DNA of 64,000 nucleotides. Source: Prochlorococcus sp. AG-388-E21. Lineage in GTDB: Bacteria > Cyanobacteriota > Cyanobacteriia > PCC-6307 > Cyanobiaceae. The first letter of the stretch is position 1, and every line of letters starts with the position of its first letter. The notes under the pieces are model-generated. The model was not told the DNA's origin and did no database searches. It was given only the letters and a program-made list of their open reading frames with translations. Position numbers and translations under genes: made by a program. Shown here piece after piece: positions 1 to 6,114 of the stretch. The stretch spans positions 434,001 to 498,000 of the forward strand of contig QCGO01000001.1 of the NCBI GenBank assembly GCA_003279855.1, written 5' to 3'.

Positions 1-95
1 TTGGTGGTTTAGCCCATATACCAGTACTTATTTTTCTTTTTAATTTCATTAAAAATAAATTTGAAGCTAGGTCCCAATCAACTTCTATTAGTTAA
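1..95 (+). CDS. C-terminal fragment of a small membrane protein, cut by the window edge
   Basis: The open frame enters from the left edge (first full codon at base 3) and stops at TAA 93-95. About 30 residues are visible, beginning GGLAHIP, followed by a short hydrophobic stretch and a polar tail. GGLAHIP and the hydrophobic segment after it resemble the N-terminus of the 123-residue protein at 3241-3612 on the other strand, so the two look like paralogs of one small membrane-protein family. This copy has a much shorter tail. The function is unknown and the start lies outside the window. Confidence 0.5.
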   Translation, partial: GGLAHIPVLIFLFNFIKNKFEARSQSTSIS

Positions 96-121
96 TGTAT
101 TTGCCTTATATATATTTTGAG

Positions 122-268
122 TTATTTAGCTTTCTTTAAATAGAGATTCTTTTTATTAGCCTGATCTGATGTAAACAACATAACTAAAATAGTACCAACT
201 AAAAATGAAAACATCGTTGTTACCTCTAAAACCGTCACCATTTCACTAGGCAAATAATTTGTAAACAT
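122..268 (-). CDS. Small single-pass membrane protein, 48 aa, unknown
   Basis: The ATG is at 266-268 and TAA at 122-124. A hydrophobic segment (about residues 17-32, FSFLVGTILVMLF) sits between a short polar N-terminus and a lysine-rich C-terminus (KKNLYLKKAK), the layout of a one-pass thylakoid or plasma membrane peptide. It is too short for family assignment. It stands alone, divergent from the clpS-like gene at 418. Confidence 0.4.
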   Translation of the reverse strand: MFTNYLPSEMVTVLEVTTMFSFLVGTILVMLFTSDQANKKNLYLKKAK

Positions 269-417
269 AATAAAGTGAATCTCTTATTTCAAACGTAGCA
301 ACTATTTAATGTTTAACCATGGGTAATAACCTTATTTATTAAAGGTTTTAACATTGAGTTTATAAAAATAGAAAATAACACTCGCTAAAACAACTATATT
401 ACTACTAATATTTTTAT

Positions 418-714
418 ATGAAAATTTCTGTCAACTTAGCTAATTCAGTCGTAGATCCAAAGACAATAAGAAGAAAATATCCAGAAGTAAGGATAATAGT
501 TCTTGATGATAATTTTAATACGTTTGAACATGTGGCAAATTGTCTTGTAAGTATTATCCCTGGAATAAGTGAAAAAAAATCATGGTTACTTGCGCTCGAA
601 GTTGATAGGGAAGGATCAGCAGAAGTATGGAGAGGACCCTTTGAGCAGGCAGAACTATATCATCAGCAACTTCTCATCAAAGGATTAACTATGGCACCAA
701 TTGAAAAAATATAA
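418..714 (+). CDS. clpS2: ClpS-family adaptor (ClpS2-type) for the Clp protease
   Basis: The family presents N-degron substrates to the Hsp100 partner of the Clp protease. The 98-residue product carries the ClpS core: DDNFNTFEHV at residues 30-39, then GSAEVWRGPFEQAELYHQQL and GLTMAPIE at the C-terminus, which match the conserved adaptor face. Cyanobacteria usually have a canonical ClpS1 and a divergent ClpS2. The short N-terminus and HVANCLVSIIP segment fit ClpS2 better, but this is a judgement by eye. The start is the ATG at 418. It is monocistronic here. A catalytic clpP lies far away at 34.1 kb. Confidence 0.85.
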   Translation: MKISVNLANSVVDPKTIRRKYPEVRIIVLDDNFNTFEHVANCLVSIIPGISEKKSWLLALEVDREGSAEVWRGPFEQAELYHQQLLIKGLTMAPIEKI

Positions 715-916
715 AAATTATTAAATACAGGGGTGAATTGATTTTTTCAGAGTATTAGCTATATAGGAACTCTTCTCACACTCATTTCTAATCACTAAAC
801 GCGCTGATTGAAAACATGGGGTTTTTTTATTACGTTATAGATTCAAGAGTTGTAATTATCACATAATACGGATAAGTAACGATACTCACCTTCATCCACA
901 AAAAAGAAATATATGT

Positions 917-924
917 TATATATT
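917..924 (+). promoter_or_regulatory. Extended -10 promoter of the Yfr2-like ncRNA
   Basis: The sequence TGT-TATATATT ends at 924, an extended -10 element. A start about 7 nt later (near G931) would give an RNA of about 95 nt ending at the terminator, the length expected for Yfr2-family RNAs. No clear -35 box is seen. Confidence 0.45.
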
Positions 925-930
925 AAAAAA

Positions 931-1026
931 GTGTGTAGGAGAAGTTTTATTAAAACAGTGGAAACAAGGAAACACTTGTTTTATTAAAACTATTTAAAGA
1001 TCTCTAGAAATAGGGATCTTTTTTTA
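931..1026 (+). ncRNA. yfr2-like: Yfr2-family (Cyano-1-like) small RNA
   Basis: The centre holds the duplicated motif GTGGAAACAAGGAAACAC (958-975) enclosed by an AAAACA/TGTTTT stem, so the GGAAACA repeats are displayed in a loop. This is the hallmark I know for the abundant cyanobacterial Yfr2-5 RNAs. A GTTTTATTAAAAC element occurs on both sides of the loop. A rho-independent terminator ends the transcript at about 1026. The 5' end is inferred from the -10 box. No ORF is present. Known family members are trans-acting RNAs, but the target is unknown here. Confidence 0.7.
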
Positions 1027-1027
1027 T
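996..1027 (+). terminator. Rho-independent terminator of the Yfr2-like RNA
   Basis: The AAAGATCTC arm (996-1004) pairs with GGGATCTTT (1013-1021) around TAGAAATA, followed by a T-run through 1026. Confidence 0.75.
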
Positions 1028-1226
1028 TTTCTAGTTTTAAATTGCATAAAAGAAAATATTGTTAATTCAATAAATTTCATTCAGCGTTTAGTAGTTATAT
1101 CTCAAACAGAAAAGTTTTCTTAAAATCTAATATCCTCTGACGATACTCAACTTAAGAAAGAAATTAGGCTCTAATACCATTATTAAACTAAAAAGTTTCG
1201 TTCGAAAAGGGTAGATAATATTAATT

Positions 1227-1430
1227 TTATTGTTGCTTTTGTTTTAATGCTTTTTTTAATTTTTCAAATTCGTTTTTAGAAACGACTCTCAATTTGTATT
1301 CTGGATATCTTCTTTTCCACCAGTTGTTTATAGATATTACAATTCCATCCAAGTTTTCAGTACAGATATGTACCCATAGAATTTTATCTTGATCTTGCTT
1401 AAAAAATTCCCAATTCGTAGGTGAATTCAT
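1227..1430 (-). CDS. Hypothetical protein, 67 aa
   Basis: A soluble, basic small protein with two Trp-rich patches (TNWEFF; INNWWKRRYPEY) and a lysine/glutamine-rich C-terminal helix (EKLKKALKQKQQ). I recognise no family. The ATG overlaps the stop of the upstream 29-residue ORF (1427-1516) by 4 nt (ATGA), which suggests translational coupling. Confidence 0.5.
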   Translation of the reverse strand: MNSPTNWEFFKQDQDKILWVHICTENLDGIVISINNWWKRRYPEYKLRVVSKNEFEKLKKALKQKQQ

Positions 1431-1516
1431 TTAATAAAGTAAATAATTAAACCTATAAAAGAACTTCCTACAAGTAGCAATACCATTAATAAAGCTATTA
1501 ACTTTGCTAGACCCAT
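1427..1516 (-). CDS. Small hydrophobic peptide, 29 aa
   Basis: The reading MGLAKLIALLMVLLLVGSSF followed by IGLIIYFIK is almost entirely one membrane helix. The ATG is at 1514-1516, and the TGA at 1427-1429 overlaps the ATG of the downstream 67-residue gene. That overlap supports both being expressed from one message. The function is unknown. Confidence 0.4.
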   Translation of the reverse strand: MGLAKLIALLMVLLLVGSSFIGLIIYFIK

Positions 1517-1896
1517 AAAGATAAATTCGAATCTACTGTTGATCTCTGCATCCAATGAATTTTCCAAAAATCACTCACTTTTTTGAAAATAGAAGTAACT
1601 GTTGGCAAATCATCATTAAGAGTACCTTTGTAGCTGAATTTTGAACTAAGAGTGAAAGTGGACATTGCGACATTATCACATAAAAATTCGAATCGGTGTA
1701 TTTTTGTTATTGCTGCTTTTTCTTGTACTATATCTCCAGAGTTCATCATTTCTTCAAATCCTTTTGCACTTATAGGATTACCACTTGGCCTGATAAATAA
1801 AAAATCCGGAGTTGCATTGTTCATGAAAAAAGAACCCATCTTCTCTGGTGATGCGAGCTCATGTAATTATGAAATAATTTTTTCTTTATCAGTCAT
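1507..1896 (-). pseudogene. NTF2/SnoaL-like protein interrupted by a nonsense codon
   Basis: Reading from the ATG at 1894-1896 gives MTDKEKIIS, a TAA stop (1867-1869), then in the same frame LHELASPEKMGSFFMNNATP and on to the stop at 1507. The part after the stop (110 aa from an internal ATG at 1839) looks like the NTF2/SnoaL-like fold: a disaster-free middle with FLFIRPSGNPISAKGFEEMM and an aromatic-rich C-terminus (DFWKIHWMQRST). The missing N-terminal helix is what the upstream codons encode, so this looks like a recent single-base inactivation. A shortened protein from 1839 remains possible. Confidence 0.6.
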
Positions 1897-2000
1897 AAGA
1901 GATGTAAATCTTATCTATTTATTTTAAGCAGATTGTCAATATTCTATTTAGTTTTAATCATTTTAAATATTTATCGTCAAACAAACTAATTGTTTAAGTT

Positions 2001-2174
2001 TTAACTTGCTGTATCTTCTTGGGCCCATTCTTTATGTTTTTGTTCTAGATCTGTAACTGAATCCCTTTGATAAGTTAACTTTAAATGATTATGAGCTAGC
2101 TGATCTTTAGCTACCTTCATATCGTTTGAAAAGAAATTCAATGGCTCTACTTTCATGCTTTTTTTATTTTCCAT
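2001..2174 (-). CDS. Hypothetical protein, 57 aa
   Basis: A short polar protein starting MENKKSMKVEPLNFFSNDMK and rich in charged residues, probably helical (VTDLEQKHKEWAQEDTAS at the C-terminus). The ATG at 2172-2174 is preferred over a TTG four codons upstream. No family is recognised. It lies in a run of minus-strand small genes. Confidence 0.4.
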   Translation of the reverse strand: MENKKSMKVEPLNFFSNDMKVAKDQLAHNHLKLTYQRDSVTDLEQKHKEWAQEDTAS

Positions 2175-2284
2175 AGCTTTTATCAATTATTAAATACGGA
2201 TTATATTTATAAAATGTTTTTATAAGAAACCCCAGAAATTTAATCTTTTATTTGGATTTGCTTTACAGATTTAGAAGAAATTAT

Positions 2285-2491
2285 TTATTTAGAGGGGGTT
2301 AAGATTTGAGTTGGAAGCCAACTGGGTTTATCCATAATCCATTTCTCTCTGTCTTCATATTCAACTGTCCACAAAAGAAATGAAGATATTTGTTTTAAAG
2401 ATACTCCAAGTATGAATCTTGTTTTTGGACTGATAGTAATAAATCCAACCATTAAAATTAATAAAATTAATCTAGAAATAGTTTTAAACAT
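2285..2491 (-). CDS. Hypothetical membrane-anchored protein, 68 aa
   Basis: The N-terminus (about residues 6-24, SRLILLILMVGFITI) is a membrane helix or signal anchor. It is followed by a soluble C-terminal part with several Trp residues (LWTVEYEDREKWIMDKPSW). The family is unknown. Confidence 0.4.
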   Translation of the reverse strand: MFKTISRLILLILMVGFITISPKTRFILGVSLKQISSFLLWTVEYEDREKWIMDKPSWLPTQILTPSK

Positions 2492-2540
2492 TTAAAAATA
2501 TTATGGATTAAATTAGGAAATTTTTCATTTAAGCCAAATA

Positions 2541-2792
2541 CTAGGAGCAGTAGTCATATCTGCACCATTTTTTTAAAGGTAAAAAAATTTCGCTGAATAT
2601 GTGTTTATCTATAACACCTTCTACAGCCTGAGCAATCATTATTGCTTTATGAGGATTATCTTTACTAACTCCTCTATATAAAACTTTTATATTTTTTTTT
2701 GTTCTAACTGGAGCTTCATCTTTATCATATTTATTGAGCCATTCATCAAAAGGGATATTTATATGTAATGTACAAACAGTTGTTTCGGTCAC
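2541..2792 (-). CDS. DUF3764-like small protein with an apparent 3' frameshift
   Basis: A GTG start at 2790-2792 gives MTETTVCTLHINIPFDEWLN, then YRGVSKDNPHKAIMIAQAVEGV, a pattern I associate with the picocyanobacterial DUF3764 family. The in-frame ending (LKKWCRYDYCS) looks aberrant. Just before it is a run of seven A residues on the coding strand (2568-2574). With six A's the frame would read NGADMTTAPSIWLK and stop at 2525, a more protein-like end. It is probably a C-terminal frameshift or a sequencing error in the homopolymer. Confidence 0.5.
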   Translation of the reverse strand: MTETTVCTLHINIPFDEWLNKYDKDEAPVRTKKNIKVLYRGVSKDNPHKAIMIAQAVEGVIDKHIFSEIFLPLKKWCRYDYCS

Positions 2793-2834
2793 AAAAGAAA
2801 GAAGATTATTGGCTCTACTTTAGATCAATAATTA

Positions 2835-2939
2835 ATGGATTTAATAACTCCTCAGTTTAAATCAATTAACAATGACTTTTATTATGGGCGTGAATATCAG
2901 CTTAACGAAGCCAATATTAACCACGCCTTTTATTTTTAG
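2835..2939 (+). CDS. Possible 34-aa ORF overlapping a strong hairpin
   Basis: The ATG at 2835 opens MDLITPQFKSINNDFYYGRE and stops at TAG 2937-2939. The composition is protein-like, but the last half of the ORF is a long near-perfect stem that also looks like a terminator (2887-2937). It may be a remnant of a longer gene or no gene at all. Confidence 0.25.
   Translation: MDLITPQFKSINNDFYYGREYQLNEANINHAFYF
2887..2937 (+). terminator. Long hairpin with T-run, terminator-like
   Basis: GGCGTG (2887-2892) pairs with CACGCC (2922-2927), AATAT with ATATT and GCTT with AAGC inside, followed by TTTTATTTTT. The stem is strong, and the T-run marks the plus strand. Confidence 0.55.
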
Positions 2940-3240
2940 CAAGATAAAATCTTATGTATTAGGTTCGTGTTAATACAAAGTTATTATTGTTTTTATTTAT
3001 GCGATTTTAAATTTCTGATAAAGCTTTCTAAATTAAATAAAGAAGAGGGCTTATCGCCCTCTTCACGTCATGCACCTCACATTATCCACAAATTCGATGA
3101 AGTGCTTTAGACTCCTGAATTATTTATACTCCTATCGACTATAGAAATATAGTGATGAGAATCCTAAAGCATTTATGCTTGAGCAAAAGCCACTATATAA
3201 ATTAAATGCAAATTGGATCACTATCCTTTCAATTAATTAA
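2940..3240. other. 300-base gap with structured-RNA signals
   Basis: No convincing ORF. It holds a perfect 9-bp hairpin (3042-3064) with a T-rich tail on the minus strand, and a larger fold at 3102-3172 in which AGTGCTTTAG pairs with CTAAAGCATT around an ACTATA-GAAA-TATAGT hairpin. A perfect DnaA-box 9-mer, TTATCCACA, lies at 3082-3090. See findings. Confidence 0.4.
3030..3064 (-). terminator. Minus-strand terminator hairpin
   Basis: GAAGAGGGC (3042-3050) and GCCCTCTTC (3056-3064) are perfect arms around TTATC. On the minus strand the stem is followed by TTTATTTAATTT. It could end the 123-residue gene transcript (stop at 3241) or a separate small RNA. Confidence 0.6.
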
Positions 3241-3612
3241 TTAATCCCTCTTCATATCTTTTTTCTTCTTCTTTTTTTTCTTATCTTTCTCTTTCTTCTT
3301 CACTTTTACTTTTACATCTTCTGCTTTTTTTTCAATATCTTCTAACTTATTTGAGATTTCCTTTATAACTCGTGCTTTCTCTTCTTTAACTTCAGTTTCT
3401 TTTATCTCTCCCGTTTCTGCTTTCACTGCAATCATTGGCTTCGCTTCAGTTTTTGATTCCACTACTTTTGACTTTAGTTTTATTGATTTATTTGTTTCAG
3501 CAAATAATAATGCTCTTTTATTAAAAAAGGTCATTATGAAATAAAAAAATGATATAACTATTGGGATATGAGCTAATCCACCTGTAATAACTTTTGCTTG
3601 AGAGTAAATCAT
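3241..3612 (-). CDS. Small membrane protein with a lysine/glutamate-rich tail, 123 aa
   Basis: Residues 1-30 contain MIYSQAKVITGGLAHIPIVI and a membrane segment. Residues 45-123 are a highly charged tail, ending in a lysine run with almost no hydrophobic residues, likely a coiled coil or disordered. The N-terminus matches the fragment at 1-95 (GGLAHIP plus a hydrophobic segment), so the family has a conserved head and a variable tail. The function is unknown. The poly-lysine end could bind nucleic acid or acidic membranes, but that is only inference. Confidence 0.5.
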   Translation of the reverse strand: MIYSQAKVITGGLAHIPIVISFFYFIMTFFNKRALLFAETNKSIKLKSKVVESKTEAKPMIAVKAETGEIKETEVKEEKARVIKEISNKLEDIEKKAEDVKVKVKKKEKDKKKKKKKKDMKRD

Positions 3613-3693
3613 TTATAAGTTGATAAGAATCTCAAATATTTAAGCATAAATCATATTATTCTCTATGAGTAATCTCACCTTTTAATAAGCCAA

Positions 3694-3737
3694 CGAAAAA
3701 AAGAGATTGTACTCCCGCCTTTAGGAAACAATCTCTT
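3694..3737 (-). terminator. Minus-strand terminator after the 24-aa ORF
   Basis: AAGAGATTGT (3701-3710) and ACAATCTCTT (3728-3737) form a perfect 10-bp stem. On the minus strand it is followed by a run of T's (3702 down to 3696). It would end a message carrying the ORF at 3786-3860. Confidence 0.7.
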
Positions 3738-3785
3738 TACTTAGTACTTAGTTATGTCTAGGAATTAATTAACAACGCACCTAAA

Positions 3786-3860
3786 TCATTGATCCTTGTT
3801 GTTAATTTTGTTGGTTTTTAAAACCAATCTAACCAACTTCTCTGGTGGACTATCGATCAT
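3786..3860 (-). CDS. Tiny ORF with a strong SD, 24 aa
   Basis: The peptide starts MIDSPPEKLVRLVLKTNKIN and stops at TGA 3786-3788. The site AAAGGAGG (complement of 3869-3876) lies 8 nt before the ATG, a full match to the 16S anti-SD, which is unusual in this genome. A perfect terminator follows about 50 nt downstream. It is divergent from the plus-strand trio at 4082-4694. The function is unknown. The peptide is short, basic and amphipathic. Confidence 0.45.
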   Translation of the reverse strand: MIDSPPEKLVRLVLKTNKINNKDQ

Positions 3861-4039
3861 TTCTAATCCCTCCTTTTGATTAGTTGAAAGTTAGTACGAA
3901 TAATTTTTTTTGTATATGCGTACATATGCTGATTTATTTAAAATTTAGTATGAACAAAATTTTCATTTTTTGTTCCGAAGTTTATAACAGATAACGCTTA
4001 ATAATTTATTTAGGTATTCTTACGCTTGATTTTTATAAG

Positions 4040-4051
4040 TAGTACGTACTA
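4040..4051. promoter_or_regulatory. 12-bp palindrome, candidate operator
   Basis: TAGTACGTACTA is a perfect palindrome directly downstream of a TTATAA -10-like box (4033-4038) and 30 bases before the first gene of the trio. The position, at or just after the likely transcription start, is typical of a repressor site. Confidence 0.35.
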
Positions 4052-4081
4052 GATAACACTCAAATCAAAGGAGGTTATCAA

Positions 4082-4243
4082 ATGACCAACTTAGGATTAG
4101 AGCTACTCATATTGACAGTGTTACTTATTTATTTTGGAGTTTTTATGACTCAAAATATTTATGAAAAATATGAAAAAGCCTATCTACGCAAAACTATTTT
4201 TTGCAGTAAATCAAAAAGTGATCCTTATTGCATTATTGAATAA
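4082..4243 (+). CDS. Small membrane protein with a strong SD, 53 aa
   Basis: The ATG at 4082 is preceded by AAAGGAGG (4067-4074) at ideal spacing. Residues 4-22 (LGLELLILTVLLIYFGVF) form one membrane helix. The C-terminus holds a cysteine pair spaced by eight residues (FCSKSKSDPYCIIE). It is the first gene of a three-gene run with 4280 and 4476. No family is recognised. The twin cysteines recur in the third protein. Confidence 0.55.
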   Translation: MTNLGLELLILTVLLIYFGVFMTQNIYEKYEKAYLRKTIFCSKSKSDPYCIIE

Positions 4244-4279
4244 AACGGTTTGAAACATTTCTAAAAAAGGAGGTTAATC

Positions 4280-4462
4280 ATGTCTTACGGGAATCCATAT
4301 AAAAATATGCTCAAAAATGCAGTTAATTCTTTTCTAAATATTTTTACTGCTATTGAGTCAAACTCAAAAGCTTTAACTGATGACCAAATGGAATGCATGC
4401 AATTTGGGATTTGTTCTTTTGTTCCAAAGCCATCAGAAGAAATTCCTTATTTTCATTTTTAA
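4280..4462 (+). CDS. Small protein with a strong SD, 60 aa
   Basis: The ATG at 4280 follows AAAGGAGG (4266-4273) by 6 nt. The protein begins MSYGNPYKNMLKNAVNSFLN and has a helical middle and a cysteine pair near residue 40 (CMQFGIC). It is soluble by composition. It is the second gene of the trio, 36 bases after the first. The function is unknown. Confidence 0.55.
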   Translation: MSYGNPYKNMLKNAVNSFLNIFTAIESNSKALTDDQMECMQFGICSFVPKPSEEIPYFHF

Positions 4463-4475
4463 TTAGGGGGAAAAC

Positions 4476-4694
4476 ATGAAGATTCAAAAGCCTTTTACAT
4501 TTCTACCAAAGTACTTTAATGACTTCCACAACTACTTTAATAACGCTAACGAAGAGTTAGTTTCATATACTTATATTCCTGAGTACTTAAGAAAAAATAC
4601 TGAAAAAAATTTAGAAACTTTAATTAAAAATTATTGGGATAAAGAATGTTTAAGTCATCCAACTAATAAGCATTGTTTAGTCTATTGTGATTAA
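4476..4694 (+). CDS. Small protein with a CP12-like C-terminal cysteine motif, 72 aa
   Basis: The ATG at 4476 follows a GGGGG SD (4466-4470). The protein starts MKIQKPFTFLPKYFNDFHNY and ends NYWDKECLSHPTNKHCLVYC-D. The ending matches the C-terminal signature of the Calvin-cycle regulator CP12, C-x3-P-x4-C-x2-Y, in spacing and proline position, but the rest does not resemble canonical CP12. Cyanobacteria and their phages carry diverse small CP12-domain proteins, so it may be a redox-sensing relative. It is the last of the three strong-SD genes, 13 bases after the second. Confidence 0.55.
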   Translation: MKIQKPFTFLPKYFNDFHNYFNNANEELVSYTYIPEYLRKNTEKNLETLIKNYWDKECLSHPTNKHCLVYCD

Positions 4695-4992
4695 CTTTTT
4701 TAACTCCTTCTATTCAAAATAGCTTATTGATTACAAGCTAATATCCCCATAACTTTTAGTCTTTTAAGACGAACTTGCTGATGGATTTGAATAAATTAAG
4801 CTTGCAATTATTAATACACAATTTAGATAACTGATAGAAAGTTACTCTGATCAATAAATTATTGAATCACTATTATTCAGTTACTATTATTGGAAGTAAG
4901 CTTCAAATATTAAATTTTAGGTTTGAAGGTATTTATTAGAATACAAAATAATTTCTATAGTTTATTTAAATGATATTTGAAAGCTTAACTAT
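4695..4992. other. Intergenic gap, nothing firm
   Basis: Only a weak inverted repeat, TAGCTT/AAGCTA (4720-4740), is visible, without a T-run. No ORF with a plausible start is seen on either strand. Confidence 0.4.
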
Positions 4993-5247
4993 TTAAATAA
5001 ATCCAGGAATTATCCATCCAAAAAAACCATAATTAACAACCAAGGCTAATAAACCAACCATGGCTAATCTTCCATTGGTTATTTCGGCATTTTTCCAATA
5101 ACTTTTTTTTCTGTTGTACATTTTGGGGGATTTTTGGGTATCAATTAAATTGGGTTCTAAAGGCTCTTGTAATCTCTTTATAGTGTAAAGCGTAAATTGC
5201 AATGTTATAGCTATAACGACAATTATAAAACCAGTAAGTGGACTCAT
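4993..5247 (-). CDS. hli: High-light-inducible protein (Hlip), long form, 84 aa
   Basis: Hlips are one-helix chlorophyll a/b-binding relatives that protect photosystems and chlorophyll-synthesis complexes in the thylakoid. The C-terminal half has the signature NAEITNGRLAMVGLLALVVN, where E and N/R are pigment-binding positions, ending GWIIPGFI. The N-terminus adds a second membrane helix (MSPLTGFIIVVIAITLQF). I prefer the ATG at 5245-5247 to a TTG at 5259. It lies 4 bases after the stop of the short hli gene, so the two are probably co-transcribed. Confidence 0.85.
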   Translation of the reverse strand: MSPLTGFIIVVIAITLQFTLYTIKRLQEPLEPNLIDTQKSPKMYNRKKSYWKNAEITNGRLAMVGLLALVVNYGFFGWIIPGFI

Positions 5248-5251
5248 TAGA

Positions 5252-5386
5252 TTAAACAAATCCAGGTATGATTTGACCAGTTGTTAAATAAGCTCCAACT
5301 GCCGCAATAAATCCAATCATCGCAAATCTTCCATTAAGTTGTTCAGCAACAATTTTTTCTTTTTCAACAGATTTGATTTTTGACAT
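5252..5386 (-). CDS. hli: High-light-inducible protein (Hlip), short form, 44 aa
   Basis: The ATG is at 5384-5386 and TAA at 5252-5254. The chlorophyll-binding helix reads EQLNGRFAMIGFIAAVGAYL, followed by TTGQIIPGF-V, the standard Hlip ending. Short Hlips of this kind occur in many copies in high-light Prochlorococcus and some phages. Known members respond to light and nutrient stress. It is followed immediately by the longer hli gene. Confidence 0.85.
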   Translation of the reverse strand: MSKIKSVEKEKIVAEQLNGRFAMIGFIAAVGAYLTTGQIIPGFV

Positions 5387-5558
5387 TTCTAAAAATATAA
5401 TTATTAACAAATGTAACACATAATTTACTTAGTGTAATAAAATAAGGGAATTACAAGTTATTTCTAGTTAATTAGGTACATTGCTGTTACATAAATGTCG
5501 ATATATAGCTATTTGATTTATGAATTCAAAAAGTTTTTTCTGTAAATATATTTATTTG

Positions 5559-5678
5559 TTAGTTATTTTTGTTTACTTGAGGCAGGTAAAACTTGTTTCC
5601 AAGAGTGTAGCCAATTGACATTAATACTAAACCTATAAGTTGAGGTAGATGTGCATTTGCTATAGTAATTTTATCCAT
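5559..5678 (-). CDS. Small single-pass membrane protein, 39 aa
   Basis: The ATG is at 5676-5678. The peptide MDKITIANAHLPQLIGLVLM continues SIGYTLGNKFYLPQ, giving one membrane helix (about 13-27) with polar ends. The size resembles small photosystem or NDH subunits but I cannot match one. It is upstream of the hli pair on the same strand. Confidence 0.35.
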   Translation of the reverse strand: MDKITIANAHLPQLIGLVLMSIGYTLGNKFYLPQVNKNN

Positions 5679-5760
5679 TATTTAATCTAGTTAAAAAACC
5701 ATAATAGTTAATAATTTTTTATTCTGTAGTCTTTTATTAAATTTATGATAATTGGAAAGT

Positions 5761-5922
5761 TTAATAATCTATTTCACCAGATTCTTTTAATGAATTAACA
5801 ATTCTCTCATTTTCAGTTTTTAAATTTTCTAATGCTGATTTAGTAAATTGTTCTTTAGCTTCAAATTTTGCTGAGCGGATTATTTTTTTATTAGGCCATC
5901 TCTTATTTTGCTCTTGCTTCAT
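5761..5922 (-). CDS. Hypothetical protein, 53 aa
   Basis: The ATG is at 5920-5922 and TAA at 5761-5763. It is a basic N-terminus (MKQEQNKRWPNKKIIRSAKF) followed by a glutamate/lysine-rich helix (ALENLKTENERIVNSLKESG). Its composition is like the 46-residue protein at 10863-11003 (both have LLTEENDR/LKTENER-type coiled-coil segments), so they may be related. The function is unknown. Confidence 0.45.
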   Translation of the reverse strand: MKQEQNKRWPNKKIIRSAKFEAKEQFTKSALENLKTENERIVNSLKESGEIDY

Positions 5923-6114
5923 TTTAAATTTGTTTCTGTATGAATATTAAAAGAAAGAGTTTTTTATTAAAGTATGAATTTTTACAAAAAATTAGATAAT
6001 AATAATTATTCACAAACTTTTTTTAATTATTTAACTAACGATTTAAAACAAAAATTTTAAGTTTAAAATATCATTAAAATTTATCTTTGCTTCTTTTGGT
6101 ATAAGTTAAATTGC

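Noticed and set aside
817..867. 16-codon ORF MGFFYYVIDSRVVIIT
   Set aside because: Too short, no SD and no neighbour that suggests a peptide.
1652..1927. Plus-strand 91-aa frame over the NTF2-like gene
   Set aside because: Antisense of the interrupted gene; the minus-strand protein looks native across the stop codon.
4720..4740. TAGCTT/AAGCTA inverted repeat as terminator of the strong-SD trio
   Set aside because: Only 6-bp arms and no T-run on either strand.
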